A stretch of DNA of 64,000 nt, from assembly GCF_014204545.1 (NCBI RefSeq), contig NZ_JACHLJ010000002.1:372001-436000 (forward strand). Reading direction: 5' to 3'. Of the stretch, positions 54,585 to 64,000 are shown piece by piece. The first letter of the stretch is position 1, and every line of letters begins with the position of its first letter. The position numbers and the translations under genes were made by a program. The notes under the pieces are model-generated. The model did not search any database. It saw only the letters and a list, made by a program, of their open reading frames with translations, and was not told where the DNA came from. Source of the stretch: Brevundimonas vesicularis. Its GTDB lineage: Bacteria > Pseudomonadota > Alphaproteobacteria > Caulobacterales > Caulobacteraceae.

Positions 54585-56294
54585 ATGAACATGCAAGGAT
54601 GGGGCGAGATCGCCCTGACCCTTGGGCTGGCCGTAATGCTCGGCTGGCCCATTGGCGTTTATATGTCGCGCGTCTGGAATGGCGAGCGGACCTGGCTGGA
54701 TCCGGTGCTGAAGCCGGTCGAGGCCGTCTTCTATGGCGCGGCCGGCGTCGATCCGAAACGCAGCCAGGGCTGGCTGGGATACGCCGGCGCCCTGTTGGCC
54801 TTCAACCTGGCGGGCTTTGTCCTGCTCTATGCGATCCTGCGTCTGCAGGGCGTGCTGCCGCTGAACCCGCAAGGATTCGCGGGCGTGTCGCCGCATCTGG
54901 CCTTCAACACCGCCGTCAGCTTCGTGACCAATACCAACTGGCAGAGCTATGGCGGGGAGGCGACCCTGTCGACCTTCACCCAGATGGTCGGCCTGACGGT
55001 GCAGAACTTCGTCTCGGCGGCGACGGGCGCGACGATCGCGGCGGCCTTGGCGCGGGCCTTCGTCGCCAATCGCGGCGAGGGCGTCGGCAACTTCTGGGCC
55101 GATCTGACGCGCACGACCCTTTATGTCCTGCTGCCCGCCGCCCTGATCCTGGCCGTGGCGCTGTCGGGTCTCGGCATCGTCCAGAGCCTTGCGGCCCATG
55201 TGACGGCGACCGGCGTCGAGGGCGGGTCCCAGACCTTGCCGCTGTTCCCGGCCGCCAGCCAGGTGGCGATCAAACAGCTGGGCATCAACGGCGGCGGCGT
55301 CTTCAACGTCAACGGCGCCCATCCGTTCGAGAACCCGAACGCCATCACCAATCTGCTGACCGCCGTGGCGATCAACGTCATGGGCTGGGCGGCCTTCTTC
55401 GCGTTCGGCCGCACGGCCATGGCAGGACGCGACATTCGCGCCCTGGCGGCGGCCGCCCTGATCCTGCTGAGCGCCGCCAGCGCGGCCATGTATGTGATCG
55501 AGACCCAGCCGGCCCCGGCCTTGGTCGCGGCCCAGGTCGACAGTTCGGTCAACATGGAGGGCAAGGAGGTCCGCTTCGGCGCCCCCGCCTCGACCGTCTG
55601 GTCGGTGGTCACGACCGGCGCCTCGAACGGCTCGGTCAACTCGATGCACGCCAGCTTCATGCCGTTGGGTGGCGGGTTGCAGATGTTTCTGATGCAACTG
55701 GGCGAGATCCTGCCCGGCGGCGTCGGTTCGGGCATCGCCATCATGGTGGTCATGGCCCTGCTGTCGGTCTTCGTCGCCGGCCTGATGGTCGGCCGCACCC
55801 CGGAGTATCTGGGCAAGAAGATCGAGGCGCGCGAGATCCAGTTCGCCATGATCGCGGTGCTGATCCTGCCGCTGGTGGTCCTGGGCTTCACCGCCGTGTC
55901 GGCCATCTTCCCGACGGCGCTTGCGGGCCTGCTGAACAAGGGGCCGCACGGCCTGTCGGAGATCCTCTACGCCTACACCTCGGCGGCGGCGAACAACGGC
56001 TCGGCCTTTGCGGGCCTGACCGCCAATGCCCCCTGGTGGAACACGACCCTGGGTCTGGGCATGCTGTTCGGGCGGTTCATTCCGGCCGTCGCCGTCCTGG
56101 CCATCGCCGGCAGTCTGGTGGTCAAGCCCAAGCTGGCGCCCAGCCCCGGCACCCTGCCGACCGACAACGGCTTGTTCATCGGCCTGCTGATCGGCGTGAT
56201 CCTCATCCTCGGCGGCCTGCAGTTCCTGCCCGCCCTCGCCCTGGGACCGATCGTCGAGCACTTCCAGGTGCTCGTGGCGGTCGCCGGCGCCTGA
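54585..56294 (+). CDS. kdpA: Potassium-transporting ATPase subunit KdpA
   Basis: A 569-residue channel-like subunit that binds and conducts K+. The selectivity-filter loops are recognisable: [50 protein letters not shown] and [14 protein letters not shown]. About ten helices are expected. Length is normal. It is the first large gene of the kdp operon. Confidence 0.97.
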   Translation: MNMQGWGEIALTLGLAVMLGWPIGVYMSRVWNGERTWLDPVLKPVEAVFYGAAGVDPKRSQGWLGYAGALLAFNLAGFVLLYAILRLQGVLPLNPQGFAGVSPHLAFNTAVSFVTNTNWQSYGGEATLSTFTQMVGLTVQNFVSAATGATIAAALARAFVANRGEGVGNFWADLTRTTLYVLLPAALILAVALSGLGIVQSLAAHVTATGVEGGSQTLPLFPAASQVAIKQLGINGGGVFNVNGAHPFENPNAITNLLTAVAINVMGWAAFFAFGRTAMAGRDIRALAAAALILLSAASAAMYVIETQPAPALVAAQVDSSVNMEGKEVRFGAPASTVWSVVTTGASNGSVNSMHASFMPLGGGLQMFLMQLGEILPGGVGSGIAIMVVMALLSVFVAGLMVGRTPEYLGKKIEAREIQFAMIAVLILPLVVLGFTAVSAIFPTALAGLLNKGPHGLSEILYAYTSAAANNGSAFAGLTANAPWWNTTLGLGMLFGRFIPAVAVLAIAGSLVVKPKLAPSPGTLPTDNGLFIGLLIGVILILGGLQFLPALALGPIVEHFQVLVAVAGA

Positions 56295-56312
56295 TCCTTC
56301 GGACATCCTGAC

Positions 56313-58379
56313 ATGACACAAGTAACTCTGGATCCGCGCAAGGGCGGCCGTGCGTCGCCTCTCGCGGGCGGCCTCTCGGGACAGATGATCGGACGCGCCG
56401 TGGGCGACGCCTTCGTCAAGCTGAACCCCGTCAAGTTGATCAACAATCCGGTCATCTTCACCACCTGGATCGTGGCGCTTCTGTCCACGATCTCGGCGGC
56501 GGCGGCCATCGCCGGCGGTCAGTCGGCGGGCTTTGCGGTGCAGCTGGCGCTGTGGCTGTGGGCCACGGTCCTGTTCGCCAATGTCGCAGAAAGCATCGCC
56601 GAAGGGCGGGGCAAGGCGGCGGCTGACAGCCTGCGCGCCACCCGCGTCACGACCAAGGCCAAGCTGATCGTCGATCCGAAGACCGGCAGCGTGGTCCCCA
56701 CCAATGCTTCGGAGCTTGAAGTCGGGTCGATCATCCTGGTCGAGGCCGGCGACGTGATCGCCTCGGACGGCGAGATCGTCGAGGGCGTCGCCTCAGTCAA
56801 CGAGGCCGCCATCACCGGCGAGAGCGCCCCGGTGATCCGCGAAAGCGGCGGCGACCGTTCGGCCGTGACCGGCGGCACCACCGTCGTCTCGGACTGGATC
56901 AAGGTGCGCATCACCGCCAAGCCGGGCTCGACCTTCCTCGACCGCATGATCGCCATGGTCGAGGGGGCGGACCGCAGGAAGACGCCCAACGAACTGGCCC
57001 TGGCCGTGCTGCTGGCCGGCCTGACCCTGATCTTCCTGATCGCGGTCGTGACCCTGGTGGGCCTGGGCGCCTATTCCGGCGTCGATCTGGATCCGATGGT
57101 TCTTGGCGCCCTGTTCATCACCCTGATCCCGACCACGATCGGGGGTCTGCTGTCCGCCGTCGGCATCGCCGGCATGGACCGGTTGTTGAAGGTGAACGTG
57201 CTGGCCACCTCGGGCCGTGCGGTGGAGGCGGCAGGCGACGTCGACACTCTGCTGCTCGATAAGACCGGCACCATCACCTTCGGGAACCGTATGGCGACCG
57301 AAGTCATCCCGGTTCCGGGCGTGCGCCCCGAGGCCGCCTTGGCCGCTGCCGTCATGGCGTCGCTCGCCGACGAGACGCCGGAGGGCCGCTCCATCGTCGA
57401 GCTGGGCCGCAACGCCGGCGTCTCGGTCGAACAGCCGGGCGGCGCCGTCGCCATTCCCTTCACCGCCGTCACCCGCCAGTCGGGCCTGGACATCGGCAAG
57501 GACAGTTGGAGGAAGGGCGCGGTCGATGCCGTGTTGAAGGATCTGAACCTGACCGACGGTTCGGCACCTGCCGAGTTCCGCCAGGCCGTGGACCGGATCG
57601 CTCGCTCGGGCGGCACCCCCCTGGCCGTGACCCAGAACGGCGTCCTGGTCGGCGTCATCCACCTGAAGGACGTGGTCAAGCCGGGCGTGAAGGCGCGCTT
57701 CGCCGACCTGCGCCGCATGGGCCTGCGCACCGTCATGATCACCGGCGACAATCCAGTGACGGCCGCAGCCATCGCTTCGGAAGCCGGGGTGGACGACTAC
57801 CTCGCCGAGGCCACGCCCGAGGACAAGATGCGCCTGATCAAGGCCGAACAGGCCAAGGGCCGTCTGGTCGCCATGTGCGGCGACGGGGCCAACGACGCCC
57901 CGGCCCTGGCCCAGGCCGATGTCGGCGTGGCCATGCAGACCGGCGCCCAGGCCGCGCGCGAGGCCGGCAACATGGTCGATCTGGACAGCGACCCGACCAA
58001 GGTCATCGAGATCGTCGAGGTCGGCAAGCAACTGCTGATCACGCGCGGCGCCCTGACGACCTTCTCGGTCGCCAACGACGTGGCCAAATATTTCGCCATC
58101 ATCCCGGCGATGTTCGTAGTGGCCCTGCCATCGCTCGGCGCGCTGAACGTCATGCGTCTGCACAGCCCTGAGAGCGCCATCCTGTCGGCGGTGATCTTCA
58201 ACGCCCTGGTCATCGTCGCCCTGATCCCGCTGGCGCTGAAGGGCGTCAAATACCGCGCTATCGGCGCCGGCGCGCTTCTGGGTCGCAACCTGCTGATCTA
58301 CGGCCTGGGCGGCCTGATCGCCCCGTTCGTCGGCATCAAGCTGATCGACCTGCTCATCTCCGGCCTGGGTCTGGCGTGA
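56313..58379 (+). CDS. kdpB: Potassium-transporting P-type ATPase subunit KdpB
   Basis: A 688-residue P-type ATPase. The phosphorylated aspartate is residue 316 in [13 protein letters not shown]. The actuator loop is [16 protein letters not shown], and the hinge motif is [20 protein letters not shown]. It hydrolyses ATP to drive K+ movement through KdpA. Its stop overlaps the ATG of a 51-residue gene by one base. In most bacteria kdpC would follow directly; here two other genes intervene. Confidence 0.98.
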   Translation: MTQVTLDPRKGGRASPLAGGLSGQMIGRAVGDAFVKLNPVKLINNPVIFTTWIVALLSTISAAAAIAGGQSAGFAVQLALWLWATVLFANVAESIAEGRGKAAADSLRATRVTTKAKLIVDPKTGSVVPTNASELEVGSIILVEAGDVIASDGEIVEGVASVNEAAITGESAPVIRESGGDRSAVTGGTTVVSDWIKVRITAKPGSTFLDRMIAMVEGADRRKTPNELALAVLLAGLTLIFLIAVVTLVGLGAYSGVDLDPMVLGALFITLIPTTIGGLLSAVGIAGMDRLLKVNVLATSGRAVEAAGDVDTLLLDKTGTITFGNRMATEVIPVPGVRPEAALAAAVMASLADETPEGRSIVELGRNAGVSVEQPGGAVAIPFTAVTRQSGLDIGKDSWRKGAVDAVLKDLNLTDGSAPAEFRQAVDRIARSGGTPLAVTQNGVLVGVIHLKDVVKPGVKARFADLRRMGLRTVMITGDNPVTAAAIASEAGVDDYLAEATPEDKMRLIKAEQAKGRLVAMCGDGANDAPALAQADVGVAMQTGAQAAREAGNMVDLDSDPTKVIEIVEVGKQLLITRGALTTFSVANDVAKYFAIIPAMFVVALPSLGALNVMRLHSPESAILSAVIFNALVIVALIPLALKGVKYRAIGAGALLGRNLLIYGLGGLIAPFVGIKLIDLLISGLGLA

Positions 58380-58534
58380 TGCGTCCGGAGGTCTCTCGCA
58401 TCCTGCAACTCGTCGTGGCGGTGCTGGTCATCGCCGTGATGTGGGGCGTGGCGACGCTGCAGCAGACCGATCCGCGCACCCGCTCCAATCCCATGGCCAT
58501 CCATCCTGTTCGAATAGAGAAATCCAATGCGTAA
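58379..58534 (+). CDS. 51-residue membrane protein between kdpB and the porin gene
   Basis: A small protein that begins at the ATG overlapping the kdpB stop (TGATG). One membrane helix (LQLVVAVLVIAVMWGVATL) is followed by a short Arg/Asn/Pro-rich tail. Its last 8 bases overlap the start of the porin gene. I know of no named family. The coupling to kdpB on one side and to the porin on the other argues that it is real. Confidence 0.62.
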   Translation: MRPEVSRILQLVVAVLVIAVMWGVATLQQTDPRTRSNPMAIHPVRIEKSNA

Positions 58535-59243
58535 ATCCTTCTCCAAGGCCTCGGGCCGCAACGACGCCTGGTTCGCCGCCGCCTGCATCGTCGGCATCGC
58601 CGGCCTGGGCCTGTGCAGCGAGGCCAAGGCCCAGGACGTGTCGGCGAACGTCGCCGTCACCTCCGACTACGTCTTCCGCGGGGTCAGCCAGACACAGGAA
58701 AACCCCGCGCTCTCGGCCGGCGTTGATCTGACGAGAAACGGCTTTTACGCCGGCGGCTGGGCCTCCAGTGTCGATTTCGGCGACGACACGGACGCCGAGG
58801 TCGATCTGTATGCCGGCTATCGGCTCGAGGTCGCCGGCTATGCGCTGGACTTCGGCGTTATCGGCTATCTCTACGCCGGGCAGCCGGACGGCGCCGACTA
58901 TGACTATGTCGAGCTCAAAGCCGCCGCTTCGCGCGCCGTGGGTCCGGCCACCCTGGGCGCCGCCGTCTATTATTCGCCCGACTTCTTCGGCGCGGCCGAG
59001 GACGAGGCGACCTATGCCGAGGTTAACGGCGCGGTCAGCCCTGCCGACAAATGGACCGTCTCGGGCGCCGTCGGGCGTCAGTGGGTGTCGTCGGACCTGG
59101 ACTACACCACCTGGAACCTGGGCGCGGCCTATCAGCTGACCGACAATCTGGCGCTGGACCTGCGTTATCACGACACCGATCAACACGACTTCGGCGACAT
59201 CTACGGCGCACGCGCCGTAGCCACGCTGAAGGCGACCTTCTGA
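58527..59243 (+). CDS. TorF-type outer-membrane porin in the kdp operon
   Basis: A 238-residue protein with a signal peptide (ACIVGIAGLGLCSEAKA) and alternating beta strands to a C-terminal phenylalanine (AVATLKATF), as expected for an outer-membrane barrel. VAVTSDYVFRGVSQTQENPA is the signature of the TorF / TIGR02001 group. It lies between kdpB and kdpC with 10 bases before kdpC, so it should be induced with the K+ pump and may let K+ through the outer membrane. The transport role is inferred from position. Confidence 0.88.
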   Translation: MRKSFSKASGRNDAWFAAACIVGIAGLGLCSEAKAQDVSANVAVTSDYVFRGVSQTQENPALSAGVDLTRNGFYAGGWASSVDFGDDTDAEVDLYAGYRLEVAGYALDFGVIGYLYAGQPDGADYDYVELKAAASRAVGPATLGAAVYYSPDFFGAAEDEATYAEVNGAVSPADKWTVSGAVGRQWVSSDLDYTTWNLGAAYQLTDNLALDLRYHDTDQHDFGDIYGARAVATLKATF

Positions 59244-59253
59244 GGCGACGACC

Positions 59254-59832
59254 ATGGTCAACCAACTTCGCCCGGCCCTCGTCATGACGGCCCTGTTCAC
59301 CCTGCTGCTGGGCCTGGCCTATCCGCTGGCCGTCACCGGCATCGCCCAGGTCGCCTTCCCGGGCCAGGCCAACGGCAGCCTGGTGCGCGACGCCGGCGGG
59401 CGGGTCGTCGGCTCGTCCCTGATCGGCCAGCCTTTCGTCGGCGCCACCTACCTGCATCCGCGTCCGTCGGCGGCGGGCGACGGCTATGACGCCGCCGCCT
59501 CGTCCGGCTCCAACATGGGGCCGCTGAACCCGGACCTGATCGCTCGCGTCGCCGAAAGCGCCCAGACGATCCGCGCCGAGGACGGCCCCGGCGTCATCCC
59601 GGCCGATGCGGTGACGACCTCGGGTTCGGGCCTCGACCCGGACGTGTCCCCGGCCTACGCTCGGCTTCAGGCCGCGCGGATCGCCCGCGCCAGAGGCGTT
59701 CGCGTGCAACAGGTCCAGAGCATAATCGACGCGCATATCGAGGGGGGCTTCCTGGGCTTCATAGGCCAGCCGCACGTCAATGTCCTGCTGACCAACCGCG
59801 CGCTGGACGCCCGCTTCGGGGCGGAGGGCTGA
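59254..59832 (+). CDS. kdpC: Potassium-transporting ATPase subunit KdpC
   Basis: A 192-residue subunit with one N-terminal helix (TALFTLLLGLAYPLAVTGIA) and a periplasmic domain. The segment GQPFVGATYLHPRPSAAGDG, and SGSGLDPDVSPAYARLQAAR, are the family's conserved blocks. It lies after the porin gene, not directly after kdpB. The kdpD TTG follows immediately. Confidence 0.96.
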   Translation: MVNQLRPALVMTALFTLLLGLAYPLAVTGIAQVAFPGQANGSLVRDAGGRVVGSSLIGQPFVGATYLHPRPSAAGDGYDAAASSGSNMGPLNPDLIARVAESAQTIRAEDGPGVIPADAVTTSGSGLDPDVSPAYARLQAARIARARGVRVQQVQSIIDAHIEGGFLGFIGQPHVNVLLTNRALDARFGAEG

Positions 59833-62517
59833 TTGCCCGAAACGGCGCCCGCAACGCCCGCGACTTCAGCCGTTCCGCGCCGCAAGCGCGGGCGGCTGAA
59901 GGTGTTTCTGGGCATGTCGCCCGGCGTGGGCAAGACCTATGAAATGCTGCGCGCCGCGCGCCGTCGAAAGGCAGAGGGGCTGGACGTCGTCGTCGGCGTG
60001 GTCGAGACCCACGGGCGCAAGGAGACGATGAGCCTGCTGCGCGGGCTGGACGTCATGCCGCGCGCGCCCATCGAACACCGCGACCGCGCCCTGATGGAGT
60101 TCGACCTGGACGGAGCCCTGGCGCGACGGCCCGAACTGCTGCTGGTCGACGAATATGCCCATTCCAACGCGCCCGGCTCGCGCCATCCCAAGCGGTGGCA
60201 GGATGTGGAGGAACTACGCGACGCCGGCATCGACGTCTGGACGACGCTGAACATCCAGCATCTGGAAAGCCTGTCCGACGTCATCTTGCGCATAACCGGC
60301 GTGCGCCAGCGCGAGGCGGTGCCCGACAGCGCCCTGACCGGCGCCGACGACATCGAGGTCATCGACATCACGCCCGAAGACCTGAGGACGCGTCTGGCTG
60401 AGGGCAAGGTCTATGTGCCCGAAACGGCGCGGGTGGCGTCCGAGAACTTCTTCAAAATCGAAAACCTGACGGCGCTGCGCGAACTGGCCCTACGGCGCGC
60501 GGCCCAGACGGTGGACGATCAGCTTCTGACCCACCTGCGCGAGCGGGGCGTTTCGGGGCCGTGGGCGGCGAACGAGCGGATCCTGGTTCTGGTCGGCGGC
60601 GACGCCATGACCACCTCTCTGGTGCGGACCGGTCGGCGGATGTCGGACATGATGATGGACGCCCCCTGGTCGGTGGCCCACGTCGAGCGGCCGAGCGGAT
60701 CGCGCGCGGACGCCCGCTCGGCAGGTCGGCTGTCGGAAGCCTTCAAACTGGCCGAGCAGCTGGGCGGACGGCCCGTGACGATCAGCGGCGACGACGTTGT
60801 GCGCGCCGTGCTGGACCACGCCCACCGCAACAACGTCACCCAGATCGTCATCGGCAAGACGCGCGGCGGGCGGTTCGCCGAATGGACCGGCCGAGCCCTG
60901 GCGACCGAACTGCTGCGAAAGGCCCAGGGCGTCGCCGTCCACGTCGTGACCGAGGGCGACCTGGCCGCGCCCGAACCGTCGTCGAAGTCGGGCGTCATGG
61001 CGGCGCTGGACTGGCGCGGCTATCCGGCCGGGGCGGGGTTCGTGCTGGCGGCGACGGGCGCGGCCCTGTTGCTGGACACCCGGTTCGAGCGCGTCGATCT
61101 GGGCGTCATCTATCTGGCGGCGGTGGTGGCGGCCGGGGTGCTGAACGGGCTGCGGCCTGCGCTGGCGGCGGCGACCCTGGCCTTTCTGACCTACAACTTC
61201 CTGTTCCTGCAGCCGCGCTACAGCTTTCTGATCGGTTCGCCGACCGATTTCCTGACGCTGCTCCTGTTTTGGGGCGTGGCCCTGGGCACAGGCGCCCTGG
61301 CGGGGCGGGTGCGCGAACAGGCCAGAGCCGCCCAGCGCCGCGCCGCCGCCGTCTCGGCCCTGCTGGCCGCCAGCCAGACCCTGTCGGCGGGCCAGGATCG
61401 CGCGACCACGGCACGCAGCTTGGCCGAACAGGCCTCGGCCGCCGCCGGCGCGGGCGCCGTCGTCCTGCTGCCAGACGGCGAGGATATCGTCCTGACCGCC
61501 GCCAGTCCCGAGGGCGTGACCCTGGCCCCCGACGCCATGGCCGCCGCCCGCTGGGCCTGGACCCACGGCGAGGTGACGGGCCACGGCACCGGCACCCTGC
61601 CGCAGACCCACTGGCGGTTTCAGCCCCTGCAGGGCGTGCGCGGCCGTGCCGGGGTGGCAGGCATCGACGCCTCGGCCGTGGCGGCGGGCTCGGACGAGGA
61701 ACGCCTAGCCATGGCCCTGCTGGACCAAGGCGCCGTGGCGCTGGAGCGCGCCGATCTGGCCGGTCAGGCGCTGGAGACCGAGACCCTGCGCCGCGCCGAC
61801 CGTTTCCGCGCCGCCTTGATGAACTCGGTCAGCCACGACCTGCGCACGCCCTTGTCCACCGTCCTGGGTTCGGCGACGACCCTGATCGACTATGGCGCGA
61901 CCCTGAAGCCCGAGGTCCGCGACGACCTGCTGCTCAGCATCCGCGAAGAGGCCGAACGCCTGTCGCGCTATGTCGGCGACCTCCTGGACATGACCCGGCT
62001 GGAGGGCGGCGGCCTGAACGTGCGCACCGACTGGACCGATGTGCGCGACATCCTGAACACCGCCGCCGACCGGGTGTCGCGCCGCCTCGGCCAGCGCAAG
62101 GTCACGCGCGATTTTCCGGCTCAGCTCAGTATGGTCGAGGCCGATCCAGGCCTGCTGGAACAGGCGGTGGTCAACATCCTGGAAAACGCCATCGCCTACA
62201 GTCCCGACGGCACGACCATCGAACTGGCCGCCTATGAGGATCGCGGCGCCGTCGTCATCTCCATCGAAGACGAGGGACGCGGCATCCCGACCGCGGAGCT
62301 GGAACGGGTGTTCGACAAGTTCCGCCGCATGGAGGAGTCCACCGACCGCGCCAAGGGGGCAGGTCTTGGTCTCGCCATCGCCAAGGGCTTCGTCGAGGCC
62401 ATGCGCGGCCGCATCGCCGCCGCCAGCCCGATCCAGGACGACGCCGACGGCAAACGCGGCGCCCGCATCCTGATCAGCCTGCCCAAGTCCATCGCCACCC
62501 ACCCGGATCTGCTGTGA
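59833..62517 (+). CDS. kdpD: Osmosensitive K+ sensor histidine kinase KdpD
   Basis: An 894-residue kinase. The N-terminal KdpD domain has the P-loop FLGMSPGVGKTYEML (about residues 25-39) and VWTTLNIQHLESLSD. A universal-stress-protein domain (about 250-370), four membrane helices (about 395-490) and a GAF-like region come before HisKA, with the phosphorylated histidine 668 in SVSHDLRTPLSTVLGSAT. The ATP domain is complete (NILENAIAYSPDG, GAGLGLAIAKGFVEAM). It starts at TTG 59833, directly after the kdpC stop, with GGAGGG upstream. Confidence 0.97.
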   Translation: MPETAPATPATSAVPRRKRGRLKVFLGMSPGVGKTYEMLRAARRRKAEGLDVVVGVVETHGRKETMSLLRGLDVMPRAPIEHRDRALMEFDLDGALARRPELLLVDEYAHSNAPGSRHPKRWQDVEELRDAGIDVWTTLNIQHLESLSDVILRITGVRQREAVPDSALTGADDIEVIDITPEDLRTRLAEGKVYVPETARVASENFFKIENLTALRELALRRAAQTVDDQLLTHLRERGVSGPWAANERILVLVGGDAMTTSLVRTGRRMSDMMMDAPWSVAHVERPSGSRADARSAGRLSEAFKLAEQLGGRPVTISGDDVVRAVLDHAHRNNVTQIVIGKTRGGRFAEWTGRALATELLRKAQGVAVHVVTEGDLAAPEPSSKSGVMAALDWRGYPAGAGFVLAATGAALLLDTRFERVDLGVIYLAAVVAAGVLNGLRPALAAATLAFLTYNFLFLQPRYSFLIGSPTDFLTLLLFWGVALGTGALAGRVREQARAAQRRAAAVSALLAASQTLSAGQDRATTARSLAEQASAAAGAGAVVLLPDGEDIVLTAASPEGVTLAPDAMAAARWAWTHGEVTGHGTGTLPQTHWRFQPLQGVRGRAGVAGIDASAVAAGSDEERLAMALLDQGAVALERADLAGQALETETLRRADRFRAALMNSVSHDLRTPLSTVLGSATTLIDYGATLKPEVRDDLLLSIREEAERLSRYVGDLLDMTRLEGGGLNVRTDWTDVRDILNTAADRVSRRLGQRKVTRDFPAQLSMVEADPGLLEQAVVNILENAIAYSPDGTTIELAAYEDRGAVVISIEDEGRGIPTAELERVFDKFRRMEESTDRAKGAGLGLAIAKGFVEAMRGRIAAASPIQDDADGKRGARILISLPKSIATHPDLL

Positions 62518-63206
62518 TGTCCGCCGTTCGCCCCCAGGTTCTGGTCATCGACGACGAGCCGCAAATCCACCGCTTCCTGGCGCCCGCCCTGGACGCCGCC
62601 GGCTATGAACCGCGCCGCGCCGACAGCGGTCAGGAGGGCCTGCGCGCCATCGCCCTATGGAGCCCCGACGCCGTGGTTTTGGACCTCGGCCTGCCCGACA
62701 TGGACGGCAAGGACGTTCTGACGCGAGCGCGCGACTTCTATCAGGGACCGATCATCGTCCTGTCCGCCCGCGACCGCGAGGCCGAAAAGATCACGGCCCT
62801 GGACCTGGGCGCCAACGACTATGTGGAAAAGCCGTTCGGCGTCGGCGAGCTGCTGGCCCGCATCCGGGCGGGTCTGCGTCAGGGCGCGCTGACGCCGGTC
62901 GCGGGCGGAGTGGTCACGGCCGGCGATGTCATCATCGACCTGGACCGCCGCATCGTCACCCGCGCCGGCGAGCGGGTGAAGCTTCGTCCGAAGGAATACG
63001 ACGTCCTGGCCTACCTCGCCCGCAACGCCGGCAAGGTTCTGGGTCACGCCGACCTGCTCAAGACCATCTGGGGCGCCGGCCACGCCGACGACGTACAGTA
63101 TCTGCGCGTCGTCGTCGGCCAACTCCGGCACAAGCTCGAGGCCGATCCGGCCCAGCCCATCCTGCTCGTGACCGAGCCGGGCGTAGGATATCGGTTGGCG
63201 GACTGA
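62517..63206 (+). CDS. kdpE: Response regulator KdpE
   Basis: A 229-residue OmpR-type regulator. The receiver has VIDDEPQIHRFL, the phospho-acceptor aspartate in VVLDLGLPDMDGKD, and DYVEKPFGVGELLARI; the DNA-binding domain has LRPKEYDVLAYLARNAGKVL and VTEPGVGYRL. ATG 62517 overlaps the kdpD stop by one base; a GTG one codon earlier is an alternative. It should activate the kdp operon at low K+ or osmotic upshift. Confidence 0.96.
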   Translation: MSAVRPQVLVIDDEPQIHRFLAPALDAAGYEPRRADSGQEGLRAIALWSPDAVVLDLGLPDMDGKDVLTRARDFYQGPIIVLSARDREAEKITALDLGANDYVEKPFGVGELLARIRAGLRQGALTPVAGGVVTAGDVIIDLDRRIVTRAGERVKLRPKEYDVLAYLARNAGKVLGHADLLKTIWGAGHADDVQYLRVVVGQLRHKLEADPAQPILLVTEPGVGYRLAD

Positions 63207-63280
63207 GCCCTTTGACAAGAGGGTTCGGCTGTCTTTCCGGATGCAGCCTCATAAAGGTCGGCGCGTTGTCTTCGGAACCC

Positions 63281-64000
63281 ATGTCTGAACCAGGCCCCCT
63301 CCCCCCGATTGTCTATCACCCGGCCTACAGCGCCGAACTGCCATCGGGTCATCGCTTTCCGATGCAGAAGTATGCGCGTCTGATCGAGGTGCTGAGAGAG
63401 GAAGGGCTGATCGGACCGGAGGGGCTGTGGGAGCCCGAACCTGCGGATTACTCGCTGCTCGCCGCCGTGCATGATCCCGACTATGTGCGCCAGGTCCTGG
63501 ACGCCCGCGTTCCGCCGAAGGTCGAACGGGTCATCGGCCTGCCCATCACGCGAAGCGTCGTCGAACGCACGCAGGCCGCCGTCGGCGGCACGGTGACCGC
63601 AGCCCGCCTCGCCCTTCGCCATGGCCTCGCCTGCAACACGGCCGGCGGCAGCCATCATGCCGGCCCGATGGGCGGCGCAGGCTTCTGCGTCTTCAACGAC
63701 ATCGGCGTGGCCGCGCGCGCCCTGATCGATAATGGCGAAGTCGGACAGGTCCTGGTGGTCGACCTGGACGTCCATCAGGGCGATGGAACCGCCTTCATCT
63801 TCGAGCACGAGCCCCGCGCCTTCACCTTCTCAATGCACGGCGAAAAGAACTTTCCGGTGCGCAGGGGGCCCAGCGATCTGGATATCGACCTGCCCGACGG
63901 AACAGGCGACGCAGCCTATGTCGCCCGGCTCAAAGACGTTCTGCCTGACCTGCTTCAACGCGTTGCGCCCGATCTCGTCTTCTACATCGCCGGCGTCGAT
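63281..64000 (+). CDS. Histone deacetylase family protein, N-terminal part
   Basis: The first 240 residues of a zinc-dependent deacetylase-like amidohydrolase; the gene continues past the window. The active site is intact so far: NTAGGSHHAGPMGGAGFCVF with the His pair, and VVDLDVHQGDGTAFIF with zinc-binding Asp and His. Bacterial members act on acetylated small molecules such as acetylpolyamines or acetoin-type substrates, or on proteins. ATG 63281 begins about 20 residues before the conserved IVYHPAYSAEL segment. It is 74 bases after kdpE. Confidence 0.92.
   Translation, partial: MSEPGPLPPIVYHPAYSAELPSGHRFPMQKYARLIEVLREEGLIGPEGLWEPEPADYSLLAAVHDPDYVRQVLDARVPPKVERVIGLPITRSVVERTQAAVGGTVTAARLALRHGLACNTAGGSHHAGPMGGAGFCVFNDIGVAARALIDNGEVGQVLVVDLDVHQGDGTAFIFEHEPRAFTFSMHGEKNFPVRRGPSDLDIDLPDGTGDAAYVARLKDVLPDLLQRVAPDLVFYIAGVD

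Overview
The window is GC-rich DNA from an alphaproteobacterium, most likely a member of Caulobacteraceae close to Brevundimonas. This is inferred from the dense GC-ending codon use, the yebC-ruvCAB-ybgC-tolQRAB-pal-cpoB synteny, and protein types typical of the group (TorF-type porin, S9 glutamyl endopeptidase-like enzyme, DUF3667 and DUF1206 proteins). No database search was possible, so the taxon is an inference. No rRNA, tRNA, CRISPR array, transposase or integrase gene was recognised. Gene density is high and many genes overlap by 1 or 4 bases.

Layout. 1-4130: the end of fliP, an HU gene, a 949-residue exported TPR protein and a DUF983 protein. 4127-9182 (minus strand): a nucleotidyltransferase-fold protein, thiD, an SMR exporter, a DUF486 protein, folP and ftsH. 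9269-20551: tilS and the Tol-Pal envelope cluster (cpoB, a DUF3667 protein, pal, tolB, tolA, tolR, tolQ, ybgC), with a VapBC-like toxin-antitoxin pair wedged between tolA and tolB, then two uncharacterised small membrane proteins and an exported alpha/beta hydrolase. 20609-25450: ruvB, ruvA, ruvC, an MgtC protein, a hemerythrin protein, yebC and a small membrane protein. 25455-27564: a divergent arsenic locus (arsB against arsR-arsC). 27580-34843: PadR and MarR regulators, a retropepsin-like protease, a thioesterase, an alcohol dehydrogenase, an S9 peptidase and a membrane protein. 34872-39875: a six-gene minus-strand run with ribokinase, nucleoside hydrolase, an Asp/Glu racemase-like protein, chromate transporter, DUF3253 and D-cysteine desulfhydrase. 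39969-42238: a lipoprotein, a TIGR02587/TIGR02588 membrane pair and a single-domain BLUF photosensor. 42375-44460: a TPP riboswitch and thiC.

44499-49069 is the accessory part. Immediately after thiC lies a compact, less GC-rich, same-strand cassette of five tightly spaced genes: a DUF5343 gene carrying an apparent frameshift at a run of seven T, a Swt1-type HEPN protein, an orphan 133-residue protein, a zeta-toxin-like kinase and a 58-residue protein. A nested palindromic element closes it. Two further copies of a related palindromic element flank a DsbA-family gene, and another similar element forms the 3' end of ruvC. The cassette is the best candidate here for an undescribed toxin or defence module.

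50027-64000: a small protein, a Crp/Fnr regulator, a two-component system with an exported partner protein, a small secreted protein, and a complete kdp potassium-uptake operon. The kdp operon has an unusual content: a 27-residue membrane peptide before kdpF, and a 51-residue membrane protein plus a TorF-type outer-membrane porin between kdpB and kdpC. kdpDE follow, and the window ends inside a histone-deacetylase-family gene.
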